DNA from: Balneola sp. EhC07
Lineage (GTDB): Bacteria > Bacteroidota > Rhodothermia > Balneolales > Balneolaceae
Assembly (NCBI RefSeq): GCF_001650905.1
Contig: NZ_LXYG01000015.1
Location: forward strand, 37,232 to 101,231
Reading direction: 5' to 3'
DNA length: 64,000 nt
Below are positions 26,738 through 33,881 of this stretch, one piece after another. Position 1 is the stretch's first letter; every line of letters starts with the position of its first letter. A program made the position numbers and the translations under genes. The notes beneath the pieces were generated by a model, which did not search any database, had not been told where the DNA came from, and was given only the letters and a program-made list of their open reading frames with translations.

Positions 26738-26773
26738 GTTGAAGAAGAAGAGCGGAGCGAATTCTTCTTCAAC
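26738..26773. repeat. Perfect 12-base inverted repeat
   Basis: gttgaagaagaa (26738-26749) and ttcttcttcaac (26762-26773) form a perfect stem with a 12-base loop. A slightly altered copy occurs at 25814-25849, so the two hairpins bracket the endopeptidase-like gene. The outer base steps are GTTGAAG and CTTCAAC, close to integron core-site patterns. No T-run follows, so a terminator is less likely. Confidence 0.75.
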
Positions 26774-26960
26774 GTTTAGTATATGGCAAGTAGGGCAGTA
26801 GAAAGCGATAAACTTTCAAGTTTGCACTGAGCCAAAACGTTGTATTTTGTTTTTATCTTTTTCATTTTAAAAGCCAAATCAACGATTTGGCGGTGTTGGT
26901 AAATAGCACTGAACTTTCGAAAACCACCAAACGCCCTATTTGCTATATACCGTGTTAGGT
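26767..26960 (-). repeat. attC-like recombination site candidate (194 bases)
   Basis: The element is an imperfect palindrome. Its arms gtatatggcaagtagggc (26779-26796) and gccctatttgctatatac (26933-26950) pair over 18 bases with two differences, both of which would be G:T pairs. The outer ends are CTTCAAC (26767-26773) and GTTAGGT (26954-26960), the second matching the GTTRRRY core exactly. An inner 8-base hairpin lies at 26873-26891. The stop of the cassette-type gene lies inside the right arm. The layout is that of an integron attC site; identification as a working site is inference. Confidence 0.55.
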
Positions 26961-27541
26961 ATCGTTTTTCTTTTTATTAATTCCTCAATCCTATCAATCA
27001 ACTTGAAACCTATATAATCTTCTTTTGGGCGATTTTTGTATCTGTGATAACAATCCCAATAACTCGAAATTCTTTGTTTTGTTTTATACCAGTATATCTC
27101 ATTTTCTTCAACAAAATCAACCAAATGACTTGAGTTAACCGAGTCAAAATTGTCCCAGACTAATTCGAGAATTTCGACCACATATTCTCCTAATAATTGA
27201 ACCAGATAAGGAGTTGTCCAGTATTCATCACTGTCAATTATTTGATTTAAATACTTTTCTCTTACATATCCATTATGATGACGAGTCAATATACAGGCTA
27301 AAATTGTTCTTGATGTCTGTGATAAACTTTTTGGTTCCAATAGTCTATGCTCTTCCCAATAAATTCTAGAAGGCATTTCAAATGGGTTATCTTCAAGATT
27401 AAATTCATAACCCCAGTGAGCATTATGTTCTGATTTAATTTTAATCAATGATAGAAGATTATCAATCTCATTCTCCAATGTTTTTGGAAATGAAGTTTTT
27501 AATCTTTTCAATTCATCTTCTATGTTGATACTTCGTTTCAT
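26936..27541 (-). CDS. Hypothetical protein in an integron-cassette-like setting
   Basis: A 201-residue, charged, soluble-looking protein with no signal peptide or membrane segment. I do not recognise its family. Visible features are many aromatic residues (WGYEFNLEDNPF, YWEEHRLLEP, IYWYKTKQRISSYWDCYHRY) and a likely all-alpha composition. The coding sequence begins six bases after GTTAGGT (reading the minus strand), and its last codons and stop run into the attC-like arm next to ACCTAAC. This matches the typical size and placement of a promoterless cassette gene. No function can be proposed. Confidence 0.7.
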   Translation of the reverse strand: MKRSINIEDELKRLKTSFPKTLENEIDNLLSLIKIKSEHNAHWGYEFNLEDNPFEMPSRIYWEEHRLLEPKSLSQTSRTILACILTRHHNGYVREKYLNQIIDSDEYWTTPYLVQLLGEYVVEILELVWDNFDSVNSSHLVDFVEENEIYWYKTKQRISSYWDCYHRYKNRPKEDYIGFKLIDRIEELIKRKTIPNTVYSK

Positions 27542-27549
27542 TTAATGAT

Positions 27550-27556
27550 ACCTAAC
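27550..27556 (-). other. GTTRRRY core-like site at the cassette 5' boundary
   Basis: On the minus strand this reads GTTAGGT, just before the ATG of the unknown gene. It is the exact reverse complement of ACCTAAC at the gene's 3' end (26954-26960, minus strand). In a circularised integron cassette these two would be the paired R' and R'' core sites. No second palindrome was found beyond it. Confidence 0.5.
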
Positions 27557-27688
27557 ATAAGAATATGACGCATTGTATTCATCATATCCCAGTTTAATGG
27601 TTAAGTTCTATTTATGTTATCCCAATATAATAGCAGAATATCACTAATAAGTATTAATTATTCTATCAGCTATATCCCTTCATCGAAA

Positions 27689-27829
27689 TCACTTAACATC
27701 TTCCAATACATACTTTCGGTCTACATACTTCAGTAATCTTCCGGTGTTGGTATAAATGGAGTGATAAAAAAGTAGCACTTCATTTTCTTCATAAGCTTGT
27801 CAGAGCAAAAGCGTTTTATCTTTTTTGGA
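27689..27829 (-). pseudogene. Dead 3' fragment of an MBL-fold hydrolase gene
   Basis: Forty-seven codons, read on the minus strand, match the last 47 codons of the intact MBL gene (28848-28988), including the stop. It reads SKKDKTLLL, stop, QAYEENEVLLFYHSIYT, then TGRLLKYVDRKYVLEDVK. One CGA codon has become TGA at 27800-27802; otherwise the frame is kept. The fragment ends exactly where the inserted methyltransferase gene stops. It has no start and cannot be expressed as a protein in its own right. Confidence 0.85.
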
Positions 27830-28804
27830 CTAAAGTTTCTGATATACTCCGAAAATGAAATCTGAAGAATTGTTAGCTAAATATTCATCTTCTAGTGAGA
27901 AGAGTTTTTCTAAAATTTGATTTTTTTCCAAATCTAGATCTATAAAATGATGAGAGATGTCTTTTAACACGTTCATCAGTAGGTTTCCGCCATAAGGCTT
28001 TTCAATAATTGTATGAAAATTTGAATGAATAGCTGGTAATATGCTTGCAGAATCAACACATTCTGAAGGATCTGCTATAATCATTCTTATAATACCCGAA
28101 CCATAATACTTCTTTTTTAACAGATTAGATTTGTATCTGGTTTTATACTCTCTTGGTATTATTTTTAAAGCCTCATTAATCTTTTTTATTTGATGTTTTG
28201 GAAATTGAAGTCTGGTTGCCCCTACAAATTCATTTATAACCAGTAGTCCATTTGTTTTTAAACTGTTTTTAATAGTGGACCCTACGAAGCTCGCGATATT
28301 ATCAAAATGATGTAGTGATGCATGGAAAAAAACAATATCGAAATATTCTTTCGGAATACTGTAATCATTAAAATCAGCACAAACGAACTCTATATTTTTA
28401 AGCTTAAGTTTGTTTGCTCTGGCTTCGGCTTCAAGCATTCTGTCTTTTGCAATGTCAACACATATGATTTCTTCAAAAATAGAATACTTAGCTAATTCAA
28501 TCTCATGATGACAAGTGCCACTACCTAAGGAAATTAATCTAAGTCCAGTTCTGTGTTGCAGATGATTTTTAACTAAATACTCTTTGTAGTCTAGATCTTT
28601 ACTACCGGTGAGAAGCAGGTTCCAACGTTGCCTAACTTTAGGAATTATCCACCAATCTGCACTTTCGTATTCTAATTGGTTAAAAGATTTCTCAGTTCTC
28701 TTTATTCCATAGATGTTGAGTTTAGATAGTAGAAAACCCAATCCTCTTTGTTTAAACTTATGCAGAACATCAATTATATCGTCTAATGTTAAAATTCTTT
28801 TCAT
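27830..28804 (-). CDS. Class I SAM-dependent methyltransferase
   Basis: A 324-residue protein with a standard methyltransferase core at about residues 90-200. It has motif I LISLGSGTCHHEIELAKY, the acidic loop IICVDIAKDRM, IEFVCADFNDY, and motif IV YFDIVFFHASLHHFDNI, then NGLLVINEF. The substrate is unknown; the flanking ~120-residue C-terminal part has no motif I recognise. The gene sits between two 141-base direct repeats derived from the MBL gene tail (27689-27829 and 28848-28988), so it looks inserted. Codons are AT-rich, like those of the neighbouring cassette-type genes. Confidence 0.82.
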   Translation of the reverse strand: MKRILTLDDIIDVLHKFKQRGLGFLLSKLNIYGIKRTEKSFNQLEYESADWWIIPKVRQRWNLLLTGSKDLDYKEYLVKNHLQHRTGLRLISLGSGTCHHEIELAKYSIFEEIICVDIAKDRMLEAEARANKLKLKNIEFVCADFNDYSIPKEYFDIVFFHASLHHFDNIASFVGSTIKNSLKTNGLLVINEFVGATRLQFPKHQIKKINEALKIIPREYKTRYKSNLLKKKYYGSGIIRMIIADPSECVDSASILPAIHSNFHTIIEKPYGGNLLMNVLKDISHHFIDLDLEKNQILEKLFSLEDEYLANNSSDFIFGVYQKL

Positions 28805-28847
28805 TTTATAATTATTGCAAGTAAGGCATTAAATCTTCTCAACTGAA

Positions 28848-29696
28848 TCACTTAACATCTTCCAGTACATACTTTCGATCTACATCCTTCAATAATCTTC
28901 CGGCTTTGGTATGAATGGAGTGATAGAAAAGTAATACGGCATTTTCCTCATAAGCTTGTCGGAGTAAAAGCGTTTTGGCTTTTTTGGATTGCAACGGCTC
29001 CACGTCCATCTGCTTCATGGCATAGTGATTCAGATGATCTTCGCTTGGAACCAGATCTCCTAAAATATATGCAGTATCACCTTCGCTCTGAATTTTAACG
29101 ATTTGATGTCCGGGTGTATGGCCACCGGTTCGTATTAACTCAATTCCGGGAACCAATTCAAAGTGAGCATCTACTACAAAAACCAGTTTTTCATCTGCAG
29201 CAAGTTTGTAGAATTCATCCAGATCGTAATGACCGCCTTTCTGCAGTTGTTCTTGTCCGATCTGCTGAAGTGCGTACGCCCATTCTTTCTTTTGCACAAA
29301 GTAATTAGCATAGGACATGGTCGGCTGAGTACTGGTTGATTTATCCACATAAGTGGATCCTCCGGCATGATCGAAATGTAAATGCGTGAGCACAACATGT
29401 GTGATATCTTCGGGATTCAAACCAAAAATATCCAGATTGGTTTTAAGGTTTGAGGTATTTACATAAGAACTTTTAGCATCCAGTCCCCAGCCCAAGCCTG
29501 TATCAACTAAAATGTTTTGTTTTCCGGTTTTAATAAGAATGGGATCAATACCGATTTTAGCAGTCAGATTTTTACCGTATCCATCTTCATTTGAACCGGT
29601 GATAGTCCCTGAGTCTACTTTCCGAAACGTACCATCTTCAAAGGCTTCAAAGATGCCCTCACTTAAATGTTCAATTTCGAATGTTCCGATCTTCAT
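28848..29696 (-). CDS. MBL-fold metallo-hydrolase
   Basis: A 282-residue metallo-beta-lactamase-fold enzyme. The di-metal motif is intact: HVVLTHLHFDHAGG (HxHxDH), the third-site His in GGHTPGHQIV, the bridging Asp in AYILGDLVPS, and a late His in LFYHSIHTK. The general layout, with an early LVDTGLGWG, resembles lactonase-like members (AHL lactonase/AttM group), but the substrate cannot be told. The 3' end has a damaged second copy beyond the methyltransferase gene. No promoter of the TAnnTTTG type was identified upstream. Confidence 0.88.
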   Translation of the reverse strand: MKIGTFEIEHLSEGIFEAFEDGTFRKVDSGTITGSNEDGYGKNLTAKIGIDPILIKTGKQNILVDTGLGWGLDAKSSYVNTSNLKTNLDIFGLNPEDITHVVLTHLHFDHAGGSTYVDKSTSTQPTMSYANYFVQKKEWAYALQQIGQEQLQKGGHYDLDEFYKLAADEKLVFVVDAHFELVPGIELIRTGGHTPGHQIVKIQSEGDTAYILGDLVPSEDHLNHYAMKQMDVEPLQSKKAKTLLLRQAYEENAVLLFYHSIHTKAGRLLKDVDRKYVLEDVK

Positions 29697-29792
29697 TGTA
29701 GTTGTTTTGTTTTCGGGATAATAGATGTTAGATATTTCACTTACAAAAATAGTTCTGTTTTGTTGAAAAGGACTTATATATAAAACGAGTCA

Positions 29793-29818
29793 GTCATCTC
29801 GCGGCGTATGCCCGAGAT
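29793..29818. repeat. REP-like short palindrome
   Basis: atctcg (29796-29801) pairs with cgagat (29813-29818) within GTCATCTCGCGG. This is one of three short palindromes of the dispersed REP type in this gap, alongside those at 29858 and 29960. They often lie in intergenic DNA as scars of transposition. Confidence 0.4.
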
Positions 29819-29857
29819 CTGGATTTATATGAAGGCTGTACTCTTGATAACTATCCA

Positions 29858-29882
29858 GGTTCCTGCCTTCGCAGGAATGACC
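29858..29882. repeat. REP-like short palindrome
   Basis: ttcctgc (29860-29866) and gcaggaa (29871-29877) form a tight hairpin with a four-base CTTC loop, followed by TGACC. The sequence type TTCCTGCCTTCGCAGGAA is a familiar dispersed REP-like motif. Confidence 0.55.
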
Positions 29883-29959
29883 ATAAAGCGGGGTGAAGGA
29901 AGTTCTCATAGCGTTGATCGGTGTGTTAGATATAACAGCCAGAAATAAACCTCACGAAG

Positions 29960-29980
29960 ATCCTGAAACAAGTTCAGGAT
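29960..29980. repeat. REP-like short palindrome
   Basis: atcctgaa (29960-29967) and ttcaggat (29973-29980) form an 8-base stem with a five-base loop ACAAG. ATCCTGAAACAAGTTCAGGA is another widespread dispersed palindrome type. Confidence 0.55.
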
Positions 29981-30079
29981 GACTCCAACTCTATGTATAA
30001 GCTCAATATTGAGTTATTGTGTCTTATAACAGAGATTAATCTTCTGGATTTTTAAAAAATACAATTAAATCCGACCTTT

Positions 30080-30227
30080 AGAATTATTGGCGAGAAAAGA
30101 ACGCAATGAAATCGACGGCTCCGAAGGAGCAATCATTACACTCAGGCAGATTTTTGAATATGCATCATACGACCGTCGACCTTTTGTAATGATTAGTCGA
30201 TGCAATGGAGTTCGCGCCAATAATTCT
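30080..30227. repeat. Nested palindrome, 148 bases (copy 1)
   Basis: The outer arms agaattattggcg (30080-30092) and cgccaataattct (30215-30227) are a perfect 13-base inverted repeat. Inside, aatcattaca (30131-30140) pairs with tgtaatgatt (30185-30194). The single-stranded form could fold into a long branched hairpin. It may be a miniature mobile element or a remnant of one; no transposase is linked. Confidence 0.6.
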
Positions 30228-30242
30228 TGTCGGGAGCTTTTG

Positions 30243-30266
30243 GTACTTTTGTCGGCACAAAAGTAC
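30243..30266. repeat. Perfect 10-base hairpin (GTACTTTTGT)
   Basis: GTACTTTTGT (30243-30252) and ACAAAAGTAC (30257-30266) pair perfectly around CGGC. It is nearly the same as the hairpin at 30318-30343. Confidence 0.65.
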
Positions 30267-30317
30267 ATCATCAAAGTAACTGAATCCTGTATACACATTT
30301 AGATTAGAATAGGGTAC

Positions 30318-30343
30318 CTACTTTTGTCTTGATACAAAAGTAG
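30318..30343. repeat. Perfect 10-base hairpin (CTACTTTTGT)
   Basis: CTACTTTTGT (30318-30327) and ACAAAAGTAG (30334-30343) pair perfectly around CTTGAT. Together with the preceding hairpin it separates the two long nested palindromes. Confidence 0.65.
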
Positions 30344-30359
30344 CAAAAGATCAAGCCGA

Positions 30360-30508
30360 AGTATTTAAGACGGGTTCACTGATCCTGCGCTGAATAATCC
30401 TAAAGGTCTTCGTTCATCCTGAGAAAATTACTTCACTCTTCACCTGAAAGGATTATTCCTGCTTCGCAGACGCGTCCGGATCACGCTCTCTTCTCCGTCT
30501 TAAATACT
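30360..30508. repeat. Nested palindrome, 149 bases (copy 2)
   Basis: The outer arms agtatttaagacgg (30360-30373) and ccgtcttaaatact (30495-30508) are a perfect 14-base inverted repeat. An inner pair gaataatcct (30392-30401) and aggattattc (30449-30458) is also perfect. Its length matches the 148-base element upstream although the sequences differ. Confidence 0.6.
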
Positions 30509-30614
30509 AAGGGCGAATTATTCTTGAGCTATCACGTTAAACGGTCAACGAATTTCCTAACATCTCCAAGGATGACATTATTATAAAAAAGATTATTAAA
30601 CAGCTTAATAAATC

Positions 30615-30644
30615 TTTGGTTTCGATCAATTCATTTTATCTTTG
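30615..30644 (+). promoter_or_regulatory. Bacteroidota-type sigma promoter, probably leaderless
   Basis: TTTG at 30615-30618 and TATCTTTG at 30637-30644, spaced by 18 bases, fit the -33 TTTG / -7 TAnnTTTG consensus of the primary sigma factor in Bacteroidota. The ATG of the oxidoreductase starts only five bases after the -7 box, at the expected transcription start, so the mRNA would have little or no leader. Confidence 0.7.
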
Positions 30645-30648
30645 ACGC

Positions 30649-32244
30649 ATGAATAAATACGACGCAATAATTATTGGTTCAGGCCACAACGGATTAACGA
30701 CAGGTTGCTATCTGGCTAAGGCGGGCAAGAAAGTTTTGGTGCTGGAAAAATGCGATACCATTGGTGGTGCAGTTCGTACAGAGACCATGTTTAAATCGCC
30801 TGAAAACCCCAATGGTTTTAGAATGGATGTTGGGTCATCTGTTCATATTATGATCCATCAAACTGGAATTATAGAGGAACTGGAACTCGAGAAATATGGA
30901 CTTGAGTATATTGAGATGGATCCCATCATGTCGTATCCCGTGCCGACAGGAAAAGGCGTTATTCATTTTTTTAAAGATCTGGACAGAACACTAGAATCCA
31001 TTTCAAAAGTAGCTCCTGAAGACGTTAAGAATTACAAAGAGTTCGTAGAATTCTGGGGAAAGATCAATAAAGGCGTTCTTAAGATCTTTACGACGCCCCC
31101 TTCTACTAAGAATATTTTTGCTGAAATGGCACTCAATCAGATCAAAGATGGAGCTATGTTCAAAAAAGGGGAACAGGTTTCCGGATTGCAAAAGATCTTA
31201 TCCAGCTATGGAAAAGTAGTGGAGGACTCATTTGAAAATCCGTACATGAAGGCAGCTTTACTGTGGTTTGCTGCCCAATCGGGACCATTGCCGGATCATT
31301 CTGCTACCGGGGATTTTGTTGGGTGGCAATCCATGCTTCATGAAAGTGGAGCTAAACATCCGAGAGGAGGGAGTGGAATGCTCACTCAGGCTATGAAGAA
31401 TTTTATTGAAGCTCATGGCGGAGAAGTAAGGTCAGACCATCCGGTAGAAAAGATCCTGGTTGAAAATGGCAAGGCATTTGGTGCCAGAACAGAAAGTGGA
31501 GAGGAGTTCAGAGCCGAGATCATCGTCTCTAACGCTCATGTGCAAACTACCATGATGAAAATGGTCGGTCGGGATCACCTGGATGATTCGCTCTTCAAAA
31601 AAGTGGAAAATATTCATGTTGGTAATGGTTTTGGAATGGTGATTCGTTGTGCCGTAAAAGAACTGCCACAATACACTGCAGCTCCTGACGATCCTTATAT
31701 TCACAACGGAATTCAGTTACTGGCTCCATCAGTACAATACATGAAAAATGCGATCGGTGATTACACCAAGGGGTTTCCCCCTGAAAAACCTGCTGCATTA
31801 GCTATGACTTTCTCAGCAATCGATTCTGACGTAGCGCTTGATGGAAACCACACCATGTTTGTATGGGCGCAGTGGCATCCTTATGAATTGGCAAACGGGA
31901 TGAATTGGGATGACATCAGAGAAAAAGAAGCTCAAAAAATTTACGATGTTGTTGTAGATTATGCTCCGAATATGAAAGATAAACTCATAGATTGGTATAT
32001 TCAGTCTCCGTTGGATATAGAGCGAAAACACGGGTTACTTCGTGGAAATGTGATGCACGTTGAAATGAGTTTTGATCAGATGTTTATGTTTCGTCCGATA
32101 CCGGAAATGAGTCAGTATGAAACACCGATAGAGAATTTATATCTGTCCAGCGCTTCTTGCCATCCCGGAGGCGGGGTATTTGGAGCAGCGGGACTAAATG
32201 CAGCTTCGGTGATATTAAAAAAACACAAAAAGAAATGGTTTTAA
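30649..32244 (+). CDS. FAD-dependent oxidoreductase, PYROXD2/phytoene desaturase-like
   Basis: A 531-residue flavoprotein with the N-terminal dinucleotide motif YDAIIIGSGHNGLTTGCYLA and KVLVLEKCDTIGG (FAD-binding acidic residue). It has a substrate-domain middle part with HPRGGSGMLTQAM, and a C-terminal FAD motif LSSASCHPGGGVFGAAGLNA. The layout is that of the carotenoid desaturase/isomerase superfamily, nearest by eye to PYROXD2-type proteins rather than CrtI, because GSGHNGL and the HPGGG tail are typical of the former. The substrate is unknown; no crt genes are nearby. It is followed by alr after 12 bases, so the two are probably one transcript. Confidence 0.85.
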   Translation: MNKYDAIIIGSGHNGLTTGCYLAKAGKKVLVLEKCDTIGGAVRTETMFKSPENPNGFRMDVGSSVHIMIHQTGIIEELELEKYGLEYIEMDPIMSYPVPTGKGVIHFFKDLDRTLESISKVAPEDVKNYKEFVEFWGKINKGVLKIFTTPPSTKNIFAEMALNQIKDGAMFKKGEQVSGLQKILSSYGKVVEDSFENPYMKAALLWFAAQSGPLPDHSATGDFVGWQSMLHESGAKHPRGGSGMLTQAMKNFIEAHGGEVRSDHPVEKILVENGKAFGARTESGEEFRAEIIVSNAHVQTTMMKMVGRDHLDDSLFKKVENIHVGNGFGMVIRCAVKELPQYTAAPDDPYIHNGIQLLAPSVQYMKNAIGDYTKGFPPEKPAALAMTFSAIDSDVALDGNHTMFVWAQWHPYELANGMNWDDIREKEAQKIYDVVVDYAPNMKDKLIDWYIQSPLDIERKHGLLRGNVMHVEMSFDQMFMFRPIPEMSQYETPIENLYLSSASCHPGGGVFGAAGLNAASVILKKHKKKWF

Positions 32245-32256
32245 AGGAGTGAATAA

Positions 32257-33330
32257 TTGAGATCAGAAATTATCGTTGATCTGGCAAAGTTAGATGGAAA
32301 TCTTAATGCTATAAAGTCCAGATTAAGATCGGGCGTAAAAGTGATGGCTGTAATTAAGGATAATGCGTACGGTCATGGGGCTGTTCCAATTGCAAGACAT
32401 TTAAGCTCACAGGTTGACTGGTTCTGTGTGGCTACGTTATCGGAAGCGATTGAGCTTCGGGAAGGAGGAATAGAAATTCCAATACTTGTATTTGAGATTC
32501 CGGAAGTACAAGATGCTGACAAATATCTGGACTATTGTATTACGGCTACAGTTGCAGATATTTCGACATTTGAAATTTTAAAAGCAGGAACAGAATATCA
32601 GCTCAATTTTGATACCGGAATGAGACGATTGGGTATTCCTGAAGAAGACCTTGAATCAGCTTTAGGTTTATTCAATAAACATACCGAATTAATCTGCACG
32701 GGATTATACACTCATTTTTCATCTGCGGATGAACCGAATAATGAAAGTGTGACTAAGCAATTAGACAAATTCAGATCATTTGCTGGTCGCTTTCCTGATC
32801 AGTTGATGAAACACACCGCCAATACGGGAGCTATTTTTTATTATCAGGATCTGGATGTTCAGTTTGATGCGGTTAGGCCCGGAGTTTGTTTATATGGTTA
32901 TCTGGCCGGAGAATCGGAGACATCTGATCTAACTCCCATTATTGAATGGAAATCGTATTTTATGCAAACCAGAGCTGTTAAAAAGGGGGAACCGGTAGGA
33001 TACGGCGGAACCTGGAAAGCTCCTGAGGATGGAATTGTAGGAACGATACCGATAGGCTATTCGGATGGTGTTCAAAGATTAATAGGAGGGAAGTTCCAAG
33101 TTGAGGTAAACGGCATACTGGTCGATCAGGTAGGTCGAATCAGCATGGATTACTTTGGCATCTATTCTTCGAAATCAAATATCAAACAAGGAGATATAGT
33201 CTACATCTTTAACGAAAAAACGCTGAATCCAAAAAACTGGGCAAAGGTACTGCAGACGATACCTTATGAAATTACGACAAGCTTAAACAGTAGAATTAAC
33301 AGGAGTTATTTAAAAAATAATAGACTCTAA
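32257..33330 (+). CDS. alr: Alanine racemase
   Basis: A PLP enzyme that interconverts L- and D-alanine for peptidoglycan. It is a 357-residue fold-type III protein with the PLP lysine in VMAVIKDNAYGHG, the NFDTGMRRLG segment, TGLYTHFSSAD, the catalytic tyrosine in VGYGGTW and the PLP-phosphate region GTIPIGYSDGVQR. The start is TTG at 32257, preceded by AAAGGAG at good spacing, with no competing ATG. The last 21 bases overlap the 3' end of the convergent FKBP gene, so the two stops cross over. Confidence 0.94.
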   Translation: MRSEIIVDLAKLDGNLNAIKSRLRSGVKVMAVIKDNAYGHGAVPIARHLSSQVDWFCVATLSEAIELREGGIEIPILVFEIPEVQDADKYLDYCITATVADISTFEILKAGTEYQLNFDTGMRRLGIPEEDLESALGLFNKHTELICTGLYTHFSSADEPNNESVTKQLDKFRSFAGRFPDQLMKHTANTGAIFYYQDLDVQFDAVRPGVCLYGYLAGESETSDLTPIIEWKSYFMQTRAVKKGEPVGYGGTWKAPEDGIVGTIPIGYSDGVQRLIGGKFQVEVNGILVDQVGRISMDYFGIYSSKSNIKQGDIVYIFNEKTLNPKNWAKVLQTIPYEITTSLNSRINRSYLKNNRL

Positions 33331-33828
33331 TTCTACATCAAATACCAAAGTGTCTTCTCTAAGTGAGTTGGTTGTACCTGCATAACCTAATTCAGGAGGT
33401 ACAACTAACACTCTTTTTTCACCTTCTTTCATTCCAATCAGACCTTCTGTAAACCCATCTATTAAATTAGAAACAACAAACTGAGCAGGGTCTAATTGAA
33501 GATTTTTATAAGAGCTGTCAAAAATATCTCCGTTTGTTTTTCTGCCGGTGTAATATACTCTTACTATATCTCGAATAGTTACTTCTAATTCGCTGCTGCC
33601 TTCTTCCAAGCTATATACAATTAGTCCTGATTCAGTGGTGTCAGGAGTTATATTTTCAACAGAAAATGGATCCGGAACAAGAGAGTAATCATCTTCAAAA
33701 CTGAAAGGATCATCGTCGCCACAAGAGCTGATCAGTGCTAATAGTAAGATGCCAAAAAAAGTATTTCTAAGATTCAAGAGTGTAGAAGTATTTTGATTAT
33801 TAGTTCGTGCTGTATAACATTTCTGCAC
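33310..33828 (-). CDS. FKBP-type peptidyl-prolyl isomerase lipoprotein
   Basis: A 172-residue protein with a lipoprotein signal (hydrophobic GILLLALISSC; Cys36 as the lipid site, followed by GDDD) and a C-terminal FKBP domain at about residues 75-172. FKBP signatures are VYYTGRKTNGDIFDSSY, VVSNLIDGFTEGLIGMKEGE, VVPPELGYAG and LVFDVELESI. It likely helps fold secreted proteins at the membrane. The acidic residues after Cys are common in Bacteroidota surface-exposed lipoproteins. The N-region is long, and a TTG at 33777 would give a shorter, more usual signal; ATG 33828 was kept because a weak TATCTTTC box lies just upstream. Confidence 0.9.
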   Translation of the reverse strand: MQKCYTARTNNQNTSTLLNLRNTFFGILLLALISSCGDDDPFSFEDDYSLVPDPFSVENITPDTTESGLIVYSLEEGSSELEVTIRDIVRVYYTGRKTNGDIFDSSYKNLQLDPAQFVVSNLIDGFTEGLIGMKEGEKRVLVVPPELGYAGTTNSLREDTLVFDVELESIIF

Positions 33829-33881
33829 GATGTTTATTACACAGAAAGATAAAAGGATTATAATTAAGAAACTGAAAAAGG

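Larger units (their letters stand above)
29697..30648. other. Non-coding 950-base region rich in palindromes
   Basis: No credible coding frame was found here. The stretch holds three short REP-like palindromes (29793-29882 and 29960-29980), two long nested palindromes (30080-30227 and 30360-30508), two 10-base perfect hairpins with ACTTTTGT arms between them, and the promoter of the following oxidoreductase gene. The remaining sequence, about 29697-29790 and 29985-30078, shows nothing recognisable. Confidence 0.7.

Noticed and set aside
27541-27690. A second attC-like element ahead of the cassette-type gene
   Set aside because: Only the core-like GTTAGGT is present; no pairing arms could be found in the following 130 bases.
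30065-30302. Short overlapping frames on both strands in the palindrome region
   Set aside because: They mirror each other because of the inverted repeats, and neither has coding character.
25922-30600. Defence island or toxin-antitoxin system among the accessory genes
   Set aside because: I saw no nuclease, ATPase, Toprim, HEPN or antitoxin motifs in the unknown genes; the EVE-domain protein alone, more than 6 kb away, is not enough.
29697-30648. CRISPR array
   Set aside because: The palindromes are not regularly spaced identical repeats with unique spacers, and there are no cas genes.
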